From Exiguobacterium chiriqhucha RW-2 (GTDB lineage: Bacteria > Bacillota > Bacilli > Exiguobacteriales > Exiguobacteriaceae): a DNA stretch of 64,000 nucleotides. The number at the start of each line of letters is the position of its first letter. Position 1 is the stretch's first letter. Under the pieces are notes generated by a model, which ran no database searches, was not told the origin of the DNA, and saw only the letters and a list, made by a program, of their open reading frames with translations. The translations under genes and the position numbers were made by a program. The stretch is from positions 744,001-808,000 of the forward strand of contig NZ_ATCL01000020.1 of NCBI RefSeq assembly GCF_000416965.1, in the 5' to 3' direction. Positions 1 through 7,890 of the stretch are shown piece after piece.

Positions 1-1
1 A

Positions 2-676
2 ACAGAACTCACGGTTGAGACCAGGCGCGATGTTACGACCGATGAGCGCCGCCTCGATGGCGAGCGTCCCTGAGCCGGTGAAAACGTCGTAGAACGGCAT
101 GTCCGGCTTCCAGTTCGTCAGCTGAATCATTGCCGCAGCCATCGTCTCTTTGAGCGGTGCCTGTGAGTGGAGCTCACGGTAACCACGACGGTGAAGCGCG
201 TCACCTGACGTGTCGATCGTGATCGTCGCCACATCTTTCAACAAGGCGACTTCAATCGGATAGTAGGCGCCCGTCTTCGGCAGCCACTCGCCCGGCTTAT
301 CGTATCCGCGTTGCATCGCGTCGACGATCGCCTTCTCCGTGATTTTCTGACAGTCGCGGATCGAGAACAACTTCGACTTGACCGAGCGGCCGTCGACGAT
401 GAATCGAGCGTCCCACGGCATGAGATCCGTCCAAGGCAGTTCGACGACACCGTCAAACAGTTCCGTGAACGTCGTCGCTTTGAACTCGGCGACGACGAGC
501 TTGACGCGGTCTGCCGTCCGGAGCCATAGGTTCAATCGCGGAATGTCTTCCATTTCTGCGTCGATATAGACGCGTCCGTTCTCGACCTCACACGTGTAGC
601 CGAGGTCGCGCACTTCTTTGGCGACGAGTGCTTCGATGCCCATCGCTGCGGTGGCAATCAGTTTTCGTTTTGCCAT
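2..676 (-). CDS. THUMP-domain class I RNA methyltransferase (RlmL/YpsC-like), 3' part missing
   Basis: The first 225 residues are present; the gene runs off the left edge. The family is a SAM-dependent rRNA N2-guanine methyltransferase with a THUMP RNA-binding domain followed by a Rossmann methyltransferase domain. Residues 1-60 form the usual N-terminal ferredoxin-like/THUMP region (MAKRKLIATAAMGIEALVAK at the start). Motif I of the SAM site (DVFTGSGTLAIEAA) lies at about residues 197-210, and the catalytic NPPY-type motif would lie outside the window. It sits just downstream of the RNase P RNA gene on the same strand, as ypsC does in Bacillus. That supports the assignment, although the exact target nucleotide cannot be read from sequence. 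Confidence 0.88.
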   Translation of the reverse strand, partial: MAKRKLIATAAMGIEALVAKEVRDLGYTCEVENGRVYIDAEMEDIPRLNLWLRTADRVKLVVAEFKATTFTELFDGVVELPWTDLMPWDARFIVDGRSVKSKLFSIRDCQKITEKAIVDAMQRGYDKPGEWLPKTGAYYPIEVALLKDVATITIDTSGDALHRRGYRELHSQAPLKETMAAAMIQLTNWKPDMPFYDVFTGSGTLAIEAALIGRNIAPGLNREFC

Positions 677-720
677 ACTATCCCTACTTTCTATAAGTGT
701 TACTCCTAAAATGGTCATGT

Positions 721-754
721 AAAAAGGAGCTCAAGTAGGATTGCTTGAACTCCT
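721..754 (-). terminator. Rho-independent terminator of rnpB
   Basis: On the minus strand an 11-bp stem with one mismatch (725-735 with 744-754) is followed by a run of T. It lies directly after the RNase P RNA and before the rlmL-like gene. Confidence 0.8.
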
Positions 755-767
755 GGTCAATGTTAAA

Positions 768-1160
768 TGAGAGACTATGCTGCCCTGTAAGCCATGTTCT
801 GTACTCCGGTGCTCATAACGGTCTCCCTGGCACGATGGAGTGACAATCATCTATCTGCGCCGATTGGCGCCTTCCGTCCCGTTCGGTTCCAGTCAGGAAG
901 TTCCCCTACCATAGTTTGGGTTTCTCGCTCGTGGGGTTTACCTCGTTCCACTCTGAACGTTTCCGATCAGACTCCGTCACTGTGGCACTTTCAAGAAGCT
1001 TGCACCATATCCGAGGACTTAGGTGCTTCTTCTGCCGTCAACTTGCGTTGCCTACACTTATCTTTTCGTGTAGCACGATCACTACAGCCATCACAGGCTG
1101 TGCGAGCATGGACTTTCCTCAAGACTTGCGTCCCGCGATTGCCCAGACCTCATAGTCACT
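768..1160 (-). ncRNA. rnpB: RNase P RNA, B-type (Bacillus class)
   Basis: This is the catalytic RNA of RNase P, which removes the 5' leaders of tRNA precursors. The minus strand carries the invariant GAGGAAAGTCCATGCTC segment near the 5' end. It also has the B-type core segments GAAAGTGCCACAGTGACG, GTAAACCCC..GAGCGAGAAACCCAAA and GGTAGGGGAAC. The conserved 3' segment ACATGGCTTACAG closes the molecule. The 5' AGTGACTATG can pair with the 3' CATAGTCTCT as helix P1, giving about 393 nt, close to the Bacillus length of about 400. A consensus promoter lies just upstream and a terminator just downstream. Confidence 0.96.
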
Positions 1161-1166
1161 TTACCC

Positions 1167-1195
1167 ATTGTAGCGGATAACCCGTGAAATGACAA
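1167..1195 (-). promoter_or_regulatory. Sigma-A promoter of rnpB
   Basis: On the minus strand TTGTCA (1190-1195) and TACAAT (1167-1172) are separated by exactly 17 bp. Predicted transcription start is near 1160, which coincides with the 5' end of RNase P helix P1. Confidence 0.85.
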
Positions 1196-1271
1196 CCGAG
1201 AACCTGAACTTGATTTTCACCGGCGTCAGCGCTAAAATAAGGCGTGTTCCATTGAACAAGGAGGGATTTTG

Positions 1272-1676
1272 ATGCGTCAAGATGCAAAAAACGGTTGGAT
1301 TCAACGACTGACCTATGTGATTGAAATCGATGACATTAAAGCGCTCCACCCGAATAACGGCGTGTTCGCCTTCTACCGGAATAATCGACTCGTCCGAGGA
1401 TTCGAGCCGTTTGACATTAAAGCACCGAATGAGCTGTCCAAACGTCCGTATCACTTCGACCATCATAACTTGGCCCACTTACAGGAACGTTTTCCTGAAT
1501 CGATTCCGACGTTCGACGCGTCGACACAGACACGTCGTGCATGGAGCGAGGATGTCCGTGTCGGTCTCTGTGAGATTATCGTCGACGGGAAACTGAGTTT
1601 TGAACATATCGACGACAACGGCAACGTCTTAGAAGCGAACATTCGTTGGAGCGGTGAAGCCATCACAAAAGCATAA
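1272..1676 (+). CDS. Hypothetical protein, 134 aa
   Basis: I do not recognise this protein. It is soluble, with no signal peptide or membrane segment, and starts MRQDAKNGWIQRLTYVIEID. The ATG at 1272 is chosen because AAGGAGGG (1258-1265) lies at good spacing; an in-frame TTG directly before it is less likely. The C-terminal part alternates hydrophobic and polar residues as in a small beta-rich domain (VGLCEIIVDGKLSFEHID). It stands alone, followed by a strong terminator and a converging subtilase gene. Confidence 0.75.
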   Translation: MRQDAKNGWIQRLTYVIEIDDIKALHPNNGVFAFYRNNRLVRGFEPFDIKAPNELSKRPYHFDHHNLAHLQERFPESIPTFDASTQTRRAWSEDVRVGLCEIIVDGKLSFEHIDDNGNVLEANIRWSGEAITKA

Positions 1677-1680
1677 ATCA

Positions 1681-1716
1681 ACACCCGGAGCCAAGCGCTG
1701 GCTCCGGGTGTTTTTT
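1681..1716 (+). terminator. Rho-independent terminator
   Basis: A perfect 12-bp stem (ACACCCGGAGCC with its complement at 1700-1711) is followed by TTTTTT. It ends the plus-strand gene at 1676 and lies at the 3' end of the converging subtilase gene, so it may serve both. Confidence 0.9.
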
Positions 1717-3170
1717 CATGTCGATTCCGCCGAGGTGTCCGTCTCGGCTTGGACCGGTTGTGGCGCATACTTGACCGTCACCACTTTCTCAGAGATGTCG
1801 GTCGGTTTCAAGATGACCGTGTACGCAGCACTCGTGTCGCTCCGGACCGGGAACTTGCCCGGTACGTGAAGCGCCTCATAGACGATTTTTTTGTTCGCAT
1901 CGAGCACGGTGACGACCCCTTTTCGCGTCGTCGCCAATTCGAACGTGCCTCCGTCGGACGCTTTGACCGCAACCGCCGGCTTGACGGGATTCACGTATTT
2001 GAAGGACCGACTGGCCGTACGTTTATGTTTCCCATTCGTGACGACGGCTTGGAGCTTGTACGAGCCGCTCGGCAGCCAATCGCCGCCGGCATACATCGTG
2101 AACATCGAATTCCCTGCCGACAGCGTCTTCACTTTACGGGTACCTTGATATAACGTATACGTCGTTTTCAAATTCGGTTTTTTCATGACCGTCAGTTTCG
2201 CTTCTTTGACGTAACGGCTCTTGAGCGTCGACGGCACCGAGAGCGTCACGGGACGCGGTGTCGCATCGAGGAGCCGCTTCGTGTTCAGCTCCGTATAAGT
2301 CTTGCCGCTCGTCCGTGGCATCTTTTGAATCAAGGCGTCCACATCGGCCGGTGTCAAAAACGGATTGACCGATTTGACGAGCGCGAGACCCGACGACACC
2401 ATCGGCGCGGCCATCGACGTCCCGTCCATATAGACGAAGCCGTTATTCAAGCCGAGCGACAAGATGTTCACCCCGGGTGCGACGATTTTGACTTGAGCGG
2501 CCATATTGCTGAACCCGGCGACGCGACGGTTCGCGTCAATCGCCCCGACCGCGATGACTTCTTTCATATTGGCCGGGAACGAGACGGTCTTCTCCCCATC
2601 GTTTCCGGCCGAGGCGACGATGATGACCCCTTTGGCCCGGGCCCGGCGAATCGAATCGGCGAGGACTTGATCGTAATCTTGCCCGCCGAGCGACAGGTTG
2701 ATGATGTTCGCCCCTTTCGCCACCGCCGTGTCGACCGCTTTGGCGACGGTCCAAGAATCCGTGTACTCCGAGTTTTTGCCGTAGAAGACGTTATAAAAAT
2801 GATAGCGTACGTTCGGAGCAAGTCCGGCCATCCCGAACTTGTTGTGACGCCCAGACATGATGCCGGCCGTATGCGTCCCATGATAATCCACACTGTAAGG
2901 CCCTTTCATCGAATTGACGACACGAGGGACCTTGTACAGTTCTTTATGCCGCCGATCGGCCGACGAATCGATTAAAGCGATCACGATGTCTGAAGCGCCG
3001 CGCGTCGTGTTCCACGCCAAATCGGTGCCTGTTTGCTTGATATAGTATTGGTTCCCGACCCTCGGCTCGGCCACGATGTAACCGTGTTTCTCCAACACAA
3101 CCGGTTTCGCCGCGTCCACCGACGCCGGCATGAGCAGCGCGAGCGCCGCCACAAGCATCATTTTTTTCAT
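1716..3170 (-). CDS. Secreted subtilisin-family (S8) serine protease
   Basis: This is a predicted extracellular endopeptidase of 484 aa. A signal peptide (KK, hydrophobic core, cleavage near VDA-AKP at about residue 21) is followed by the S8 catalytic domain at about 45-305. The triad is visible as Asp68 (ALIDSSAD), His97 (HGTHTAGIMSG) and Ser252 (DGTSMAAPM), with oxyanion Asn190 (SAGNDG). Residues 305-484 form a C-terminal beta-rich region with Ig-like repeats and a Thr/Ser/Glu-rich tail. The segment between signal peptide and catalytic domain is only about 30 residues, too short for the usual I9 inhibitor propeptide of about 70. It may therefore fold or activate differently from Bacillus subtilisins. 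It is monocistronic. Confidence 0.95.
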   Translation of the reverse strand: MKKMMLVAALALLMPASVDAAKPVVLEKHGYIVAEPRVGNQYYIKQTGTDLAWNTTRGASDIVIALIDSSADRRHKELYKVPRVVNSMKGPYSVDYHGTHTAGIMSGRHNKFGMAGLAPNVRYHFYNVFYGKNSEYTDSWTVAKAVDTAVAKGANIINLSLGGQDYDQVLADSIRRARAKGVIIVASAGNDGEKTVSFPANMKEVIAVGAIDANRRVAGFSNMAAQVKIVAPGVNILSLGLNNGFVYMDGTSMAAPMVSSGLALVKSVNPFLTPADVDALIQKMPRTSGKTYTELNTKRLLDATPRPVTLSVPSTLKSRYVKEAKLTVMKKPNLKTTYTLYQGTRKVKTLSAGNSMFTMYAGGDWLPSGSYKLQAVVTNGKHKRTASRSFKYVNPVKPAVAVKASDGGTFELATTRKGVVTVLDANKKIVYEALHVPGKFPVRSDTSAAYTVILKPTDISEKVVTVKYAPQPVQAETDTSAEST

Positions 3171-3275
3171 CGCCTACCGCTCCATTCCAAACTTCCTAAG
3201 ATGCCCCCATTATCTCAAATTACGGAATCAATTTCCCTTTTTTTCGAAAAATAGATTGTGACATTTTTTCGACGC

Positions 3276-3683
3276 TCACCAATAGCTCGGTTCGTCAGGC
3301 TCATCCATCTCGTAGTCGACAATCTTTCCGATGGTCAAATACGTATAATAACGCGCCAGTTCCGTCCGATACGGATCGGGTGTGAATCCGTCGAGGTCCT
3401 CACCGAGCGGAGATCCATCAATCGTCTCGAACTGTTGACAGAAAAACGATTCCGTCTCTGTGTCCCAGACGATATTGTCGCCGATATATCCACTACCGAA
3501 CCGAATATAGTCGATGATAGAAGGGACGATCACCTCGGCCGGGAGCCGTTCACTCATCCGGCCGACCAGTTCATAGCGGTCTCGGTCGACATAGTCGGCC
3601 TGATCGAGGGACGTACATTTCAATACTTCCTTGTTGATTTCAATCAACACGACATAATCCCCCGGTTCTATCGATAGCTTCAT
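3276..3683 (-). CDS. Hypothetical acidic protein, 135 aa
   Basis: Not recognised. It is soluble and acidic (many Asp and Glu, ending MDEPDEPSYW), with no signal peptide or membrane segment. GAGGTGATGAG upstream supports the ATG at 3683. It lies alone between the subtilase gene and a divergent unknown gene. Confidence 0.7.
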   Translation of the reverse strand: MKLSIEPGDYVVLIEINKEVLKCTSLDQADYVDRDRYELVGRMSERLPAEVIVPSIIDYIRFGSGYIGDNIVWDTETESFFCQQFETIDGSPLGEDLDGFTPDPYRTELARYYTYLTIGKIVDYEMDEPDEPSYW

Positions 3684-3810
3684 CTCATCACCTCATCTCA
3701 ACATCCGCATAGCTCTATCATATTCAACTATTCGCAATCAATCCACGAAATCCTGTATGCCTGTAAAATTTTCCATCTGGTTGATTCATACAACATGTCG
3801 AAATTTGTTT

Positions 3811-3820
3811 TTGGTATACT
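3811..3820 (+). promoter_or_regulatory. Candidate extended -10 promoter
   Basis: TGGTATACT upstream of the gene at 3853 fits an extended -10 element (TGnTATAAT-like). No good -35 is visible. Confidence 0.4.
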
Positions 3821-3852
3821 AAATGATATGAATGCAAGAAAGGAAGTGCAAC

Positions 3853-4743
3853 ATGGCCAAACGTCCTCTGACCCCTCGCGAGAGTGAATTGATTGCCACC
3901 GCCCTGTTCGTCGTCGGACACGTCCCATACGTCGGACATATCGACCGGCTCGAATCAATCACGCTAAGAGATATCGCCGATGATTATTTGAGTGGAAAAA
4001 ATTCCGTCACCGACGCTGTCGAGGCGCTCGATCAATACATTTTCGTCCGCCGGCATCGCTTTAAAAATGTCACACCGAACAATCTGTGGACGCTCGACGA
4101 CAAGACCGAACAAGAAGCGCTCCGCTACATCGTCCGACGTCCGGAACTGAAAAAAGGCGAGACGCTCAACAAACAGAACCAACCGTTCACGGTCGGTCAG
4201 GACATCGAGTTCAAAGTCGATAAGCAACTCGACCGTGGCCAGTTCCGAATTTACATCGGCAAACTGAACGGTTACACGGTCAAAGCCCAGTCGAAAGACA
4301 AAGACAAGCTCAAGACGGTCAAAGGATGGATCACCCACCTCGACCGCAAGGACCGTCTCGTCTTCGTCAACATCTCCGAATTCGGACGTGAGCCGATTGA
4401 GCCAGAAGCCAAGGCGCGACTCGAGGCAATGAGTGCCGGACTGCTCGGCTGGTTCGCCACGGCCACGCTACCGTCCGAGGCGGAGGCACAGACGGCCAAG
4501 CAGATGATTGCCACGTTGCAGCGTCGGGACCAACCGTATTGGTTCACGTTGACCGTCGCGATGAACCATCCGAAGCCCGAGCACGTCAAGCGCTGGGGAA
4601 CGGTCGTCAACCTGCTCGTCAAAGCGAGCGCGGGCGATACGACCGCGCTCGAGACGCTCGAGGCCCAAGAAGACAAGTATTTCAAAGATGCCTTCCTGCG
4701 GGCGCTCCGGGCGCTACACAAAGAACTGACCAAAGCGACATAA
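3853..4743 (+). CDS. Hypothetical protein, 296 aa
   Basis: Not recognised. The ATG at 3853 (MAKRPLTPRESELIATALF) follows AAAGGAAG at good spacing; an in-frame ATG 21 bases upstream has no ribosome site. Residues about 1-75 look helical. Residues about 105-165 look like a small beta-barrel (VGQDIEFKVDKQLDRGQF, then TVKGWITHLDRKDRLVFVNI), and the C-terminal half is helical and rich in Ala, Glu and Lys. There is no signal peptide or membrane segment, so a cytoplasmic role is likely. A terminator follows directly. Confidence 0.75.
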   Translation: MAKRPLTPRESELIATALFVVGHVPYVGHIDRLESITLRDIADDYLSGKNSVTDAVEALDQYIFVRRHRFKNVTPNNLWTLDDKTEQEALRYIVRRPELKKGETLNKQNQPFTVGQDIEFKVDKQLDRGQFRIYIGKLNGYTVKAQSKDKDKLKTVKGWITHLDRKDRLVFVNISEFGREPIEPEAKARLEAMSAGLLGWFATATLPSEAEAQTAKQMIATLQRRDQPYWFTLTVAMNHPKPEHVKRWGTVVNLLVKASAGDTTALETLEAQEDKYFKDAFLRALRALHKELTKAT

Positions 4744-4747
4744 CGGC

Positions 4748-4776
4748 CAGGTGACCTGACATGGGTCACCTGTTTT
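4748..4776 (+). terminator. Rho-independent terminator
   Basis: A perfect 9-bp stem (CAGGTGACC at 4748-4756 with GGTCACCTG at 4764-4772) is followed by TTTT. Confidence 0.8.
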
Positions 4777-4806
4777 CGATGTCCTTCATGAGAAAGGAAG
4801 AGAGTC

Positions 4807-5472
4807 ATGCACGTACTGATTGTTGAAGACGACCTGGCCATCCTGCATCTGATTGAAACGACGTTACAGCGGGCCGGTCACACCGTCACCACGGCCATGA
4901 ACGGAAACGTCGCCGAGCGACTGTTTTTAGAGCGACCTGCAGATGCTGCCGTGATTGACATCCTGTTGCCGGGCCAAGACGGGCGAACGCTCTGTTCCCG
5001 GCTGAAACGATTGACGGATATTCCGGTCATCCTATTGACCGCCCTCGGGGAATGGGAGGAGAAACGGAGCGGTTTCGAGCACGGGGCCGACGATTACATG
5101 ACGAAACCGTTCATTCCAGAAGAACTGCTCTTCCGGCTCCAAGCCGTCGCGAAACGTTACGCCAAGAATGCGGCCACGGTCGTCACTGCCGGACCGCTCA
5201 AACTCGACTTGCGTGATTATCGGCTCGAACTTCATCAGGAGACGATCCACTTGCCGAAAAAAGAGTTCGAGCTGCTCTATCAGTTGGCTGCGTTTCCAAG
5301 TCGTGTGTTCACCCGTGATGAATTGATTGAGCAAGTGTGGGGCCTCGAGTTCGAAGGCGACGACCGGACGATCGACGTCCACATCAAGCGATTGCGGGCT
5401 CGCCTCCGTGACGAAGGCAACATGATTCGGACGGTACGAGGCGTCGGGTATACGCTCGAGGTGACGCCATGA
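4807..5472 (+). CDS. OmpR/PhoB-family response regulator
   Basis: A 221-aa two-component transcription regulator. The receiver domain (1-115) has the acidic pocket Asp8/Asp9, phospho-acceptor Asp51 (VIDILLPG) and Lys100 (TKPF). The C-terminal winged helix (about 128-219) has the family pattern ending TIDVHIKRLRARL...IRTVRGVGYTLE. The start follows AGAAAGGAAGAG. It overlaps the kinase gene by 4 bases (ATGA), so translation is coupled. Its probable target is the direct-repeat operator before the ABC transporter at 6821-6836; the repeat resembles the box reported for Bacillus YclJ. Confidence 0.95.
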   Translation: MHVLIVEDDLAILHLIETTLQRAGHTVTTAMNGNVAERLFLERPADAAVIDILLPGQDGRTLCSRLKRLTDIPVILLTALGEWEEKRSGFEHGADDYMTKPFIPEELLFRLQAVAKRYAKNAATVVTAGPLKLDLRDYRLELHQETIHLPKKEFELLYQLAAFPSRVFTRDELIEQVWGLEFEGDDRTIDVHIKRLRARLRDEGNMIRTVRGVGYTLEVTP

Positions 5473-6815
5473 AGACGCTATACACGCGAATCGTCTTGAC
5501 CGTGTTTATGATTTTATTGTTGTCGGGCGCTATCGCCCTGCTCGTCAGCAACGTCGCCTACTACGTGTGGTGGCAACCGTCCTATAGCGACAAGACCGAA
5601 CAGACGGCTGAGGCCGCGAAAGCGTACTTCGAGACCCATACCGATGGTGAGACGTCCACATTTTATACACTGCTCGCTCAGACCGGCTATCAGTTGTTCG
5701 TCGTACGACCGGACGATACGATTGAACGCTATGGCGGAGCGTTCCGGGATGAGCGGCTCGACACCGACGTCATCGCCTCCGTCCGGTCCGGTGAAACCTA
5801 CGACGGGATGCACACCTATCCGTTCCACTTGTTTTTGCTCGGACTGTTCGACAACGAGGTCGTCAATACGTATGGGTTTAGCATCGATGGTGAGGATGCC
5901 GTCTTCATCCGTCCCGATCTGAGTGCCCAAATCCGCGAGCTGCATTTATTCGTCGGGTTGTTCTTCGCCTTGTTGACCGGGCTCGCCTTCATTTTGATTG
6001 CCTTGTCGACGAGTCAACTCGTCCGCCCGTTGCGGACGTTGACCGCTGCGACCGATTCGGTCGCATCCGGGGGTCGGCCGAGCGACCTCCCACTCGAGCG
6101 CAACGATGAGATTGGCACGCTCTCCCGTCGCTTCAACGATATGGTCGACTCGCTTGAAAAATCGGAAGGCGAGCGCAGACGGTTTGTCTCGAGCGTCTCC
6201 CATGAGTTCCAGACCCCGCTCACTTCCATCAAAGGCTACGCCTCGGAACTCGTCGCGACGACCGACGGTGACGCGAAAGCGCATGCCGCCATCATTCGTG
6301 ACGAGGCGTCGCGCCTGTCCGAGCTGACGAGACAATTACTGCTCCTCGCCCGGCTCGACGAGGCCAACGTGTCGTTAACGACACCGGTCGATGTGCGAGC
6401 GTCCATCGAGGATGTCATCCGGCGGCACACGTTCCAACTCGACGAGAAAGGAATCGCTGTCGCCACAGAACTCGATTCGACGCTCATCGTGACCGGTGAC
6501 CCGCTATTGCTGGCACAAGTGTGGTCCAACTTGCTGATGAACGCGATTCACGCTTCTGCAGACGGTGGCCTCATCACCATCAAGGCGTATCAAGGCGAAC
6601 GCCCGACCGTCTTGATTCAAGACGTTGGTGTCGGCATGGATGAAGCGACGAAGGCACGGCTATTCGAGCGTTTCTATAAAGGCGACGCCTCACGATCCGG
6701 ACGAGGCACCGGGCTCGGCCTCGCCATCGCCCGAGATATCGTCCACCTTCACGGCGGCACGTTGACGGTCGAATCTCAGCTCGGGGCGGGTACCGTCTTT
6801 TACGTCACGTTGTAG
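5469..6815 (+). CDS. Sensor histidine kinase
   Basis: A 448-aa membrane kinase, partner of the preceding regulator. Transmembrane helices lie at about 9-31 and 158-182, flanking an extracellular sensor region of about 125 residues. A HAMP linker follows at 183-235. The dimerisation/phospho-acceptor helix carries His245 (SSVSHEFQTPLTSIKG). The ATPase domain has an N box (NLLMNAIHAS), G1 (DVGVGMD) and G2 (GRGTGLGLAIA). The order regulator-kinase-ABC permease-ATPase suggests it senses a compound or envelope stress handled by the transporter. The signal cannot be named. Confidence 0.95.
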   Translation: MKTLYTRIVLTVFMILLLSGAIALLVSNVAYYVWWQPSYSDKTEQTAEAAKAYFETHTDGETSTFYTLLAQTGYQLFVVRPDDTIERYGGAFRDERLDTDVIASVRSGETYDGMHTYPFHLFLLGLFDNEVVNTYGFSIDGEDAVFIRPDLSAQIRELHLFVGLFFALLTGLAFILIALSTSQLVRPLRTLTAATDSVASGGRPSDLPLERNDEIGTLSRRFNDMVDSLEKSEGERRRFVSSVSHEFQTPLTSIKGYASELVATTDGDAKAHAAIIRDEASRLSELTRQLLLLARLDEANVSLTTPVDVRASIEDVIRRHTFQLDEKGIAVATELDSTLIVTGDPLLLAQVWSNLLMNAIHASADGGLITIKAYQGERPTVLIQDVGVGMDEATKARLFERFYKGDASRSGRGTGLGLAIARDIVHLHGGTLTVESQLGAGTVFYVTL

Positions 6816-6820
6816 TCATG

Positions 6821-6852
6821 TTCATATTCCGTTCATCTTGGTCGGTTATGCT
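6821..6852 (+). promoter_or_regulatory. Response-regulator operator and promoter of the ABC transporter
   Basis: Two TTCAT repeats at 6821-6825 and 6832-6836 are 11 bp apart, the spacing of OmpR-family tandem sites, and resemble the YclJ box of Bacillus. TATGCT at 6847-6852 is a good -10 with no proper -35, as expected for an activator-dependent promoter. Predicted start of transcription is about 6859. Confidence 0.6.
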
Positions 6853-6882
6853 TCCTTCATCGCTATGAAGGAGGCTTTTTTT
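6850..6882 (+). terminator. Terminator hairpin overlapping the ABC promoter and ribosome site
   Basis: GCTTCCTTCAT (6850-6860) pairs with ATGAAGGAGGC (6865-6875) with one G-U pair and a 4-base loop, followed by seven T. The 3' arm contains the AAGGAGG ribosome site of the gene at 6883. Transcripts from the kinase operon would form the hairpin; those starting near 6859 lack most of the 5' arm. Confidence 0.7.
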
Positions 6883-7890
6883 ATGAACTTAGGATTAAAA
6901 GAAATGTGGCGGCAAAAACGAAAATTTTCGCTCATCTTCGTGATCACGCTACTTATCGTCTTGTTGTCGACATTGATCACCGGACTCGCGGACGGCCTGG
7001 CTTATGATAACGGGGCCACCTTGCGTGAACTCGATATCGAGACGTTTCAACTGGCCGATGATGCCGACGGGCAATTGACCCGCTCATTCATCGAACTGCC
7101 GACACCCGATGCGCTCACCCCGCTCGGCGTCAAATCGATGACGCTCGTCCATGGAACGAAAAAACAAGATGCCACGTTATTCACATTGCCGAAAGATTCC
7201 ACAATCGGGCCCGAGCTTGACCTCGCTGTCGGGGACGTGCTCGTCGACCCAAGTTTTCTCGGTGACGTCGAAATCGGAGACACGGTTCGCGATTTTGCGT
7301 CCGGGTATGCATTCACCATCGTCGGGACGACGGACGGTCGCTATAGCCACGCCCCGGTCATCTGGGCAACACAGGACACGTGGGAAGCGTTCCAGACGGC
7401 TAGCGGTCAGCCCGCCTACGTCTCGGCCTGGCTCGGGAAGGCTGACACCTCACTCGCTGCGATGACGAAACAAGACGTCGTTGAGTCCGTCCCTGGGTAT
7501 ACGGCAGAACAAGGCACATTCACGATGATGCGCGGCTTCTTGCTGTTCATCGGCGCATTCATCTTGACCGCTTTCTTTTATATGTTGACACTCCAAAAGC
7601 TCCCGGAGCTCGGGATTTTGAAAGCAATCGGGATTCGTCCCCGTGTGATCGGCACGGCTCTCGTCATCCAGGTCATGGCCACGGTGCTAACGGCGAGCCT
7701 GCTAGCCACGGTGCTGACAGGGTTCACCGGCACGTTCGTCCCAGACGCCATCCCGTTCCGGTTCGACTTGGGCAACGTGCTCGCATATGGTGCGGTCATG
7801 GCCGTCCTCTCACTCATCGGGACGTTGTTGCCGCTTTGGAAATTGCGCCGGCTTGACGCCGCCGACGCGCTAGGAGGAATTGGACAATGA
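6883..7890 (+). CDS. ABC transporter permease, FtsX/MacB type
   Basis: A 335-aa membrane protein with the FtsX-like layout. One transmembrane helix at about 12-35 is followed by a large extracytoplasmic domain (about 36-215) and three C-terminal helices (about 218-240, 262-290, 300-325). The ATG at 6883 (MNLGLKEMWRQKRKF) is chosen because AAGGAGG lies 8 bases upstream; an in-frame ATG 45 bases earlier has no such site. It ends overlapping the ATPase gene by 4 bases. The pair forms an exporter or mechanotransmission ABC complex of the LolD/MacB/Bce group. The substrate is unknown. Confidence 0.9.
   Translation: MNLGLKEMWRQKRKFSLIFVITLLIVLLSTLITGLADGLAYDNGATLRELDIETFQLADDADGQLTRSFIELPTPDALTPLGVKSMTLVHGTKKQDATLFTLPKDSTIGPELDLAVGDVLVDPSFLGDVEIGDTVRDFASGYAFTIVGTTDGRYSHAPVIWATQDTWEAFQTASGQPAYVSAWLGKADTSLAAMTKQDVVESVPGYTAEQGTFTMMRGFLLFIGAFILTAFFYMLTLQKLPELGILKAIGIRPRVIGTALVIQVMATVLTASLLATVLTGFTGTFVPDAIPFRFDLGNVLAYGAVMAVLSLIGTLLPLWKLRRLDAADALGGIGQ

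Noticed and set aside
2325-2975. 216-codon open frame on the plus strand
   Set aside because: It is antisense to the subtilase gene, whose domains and triad are intact. The product is rich in Arg and Asp, typical of shadow frames in GC-rich codons.
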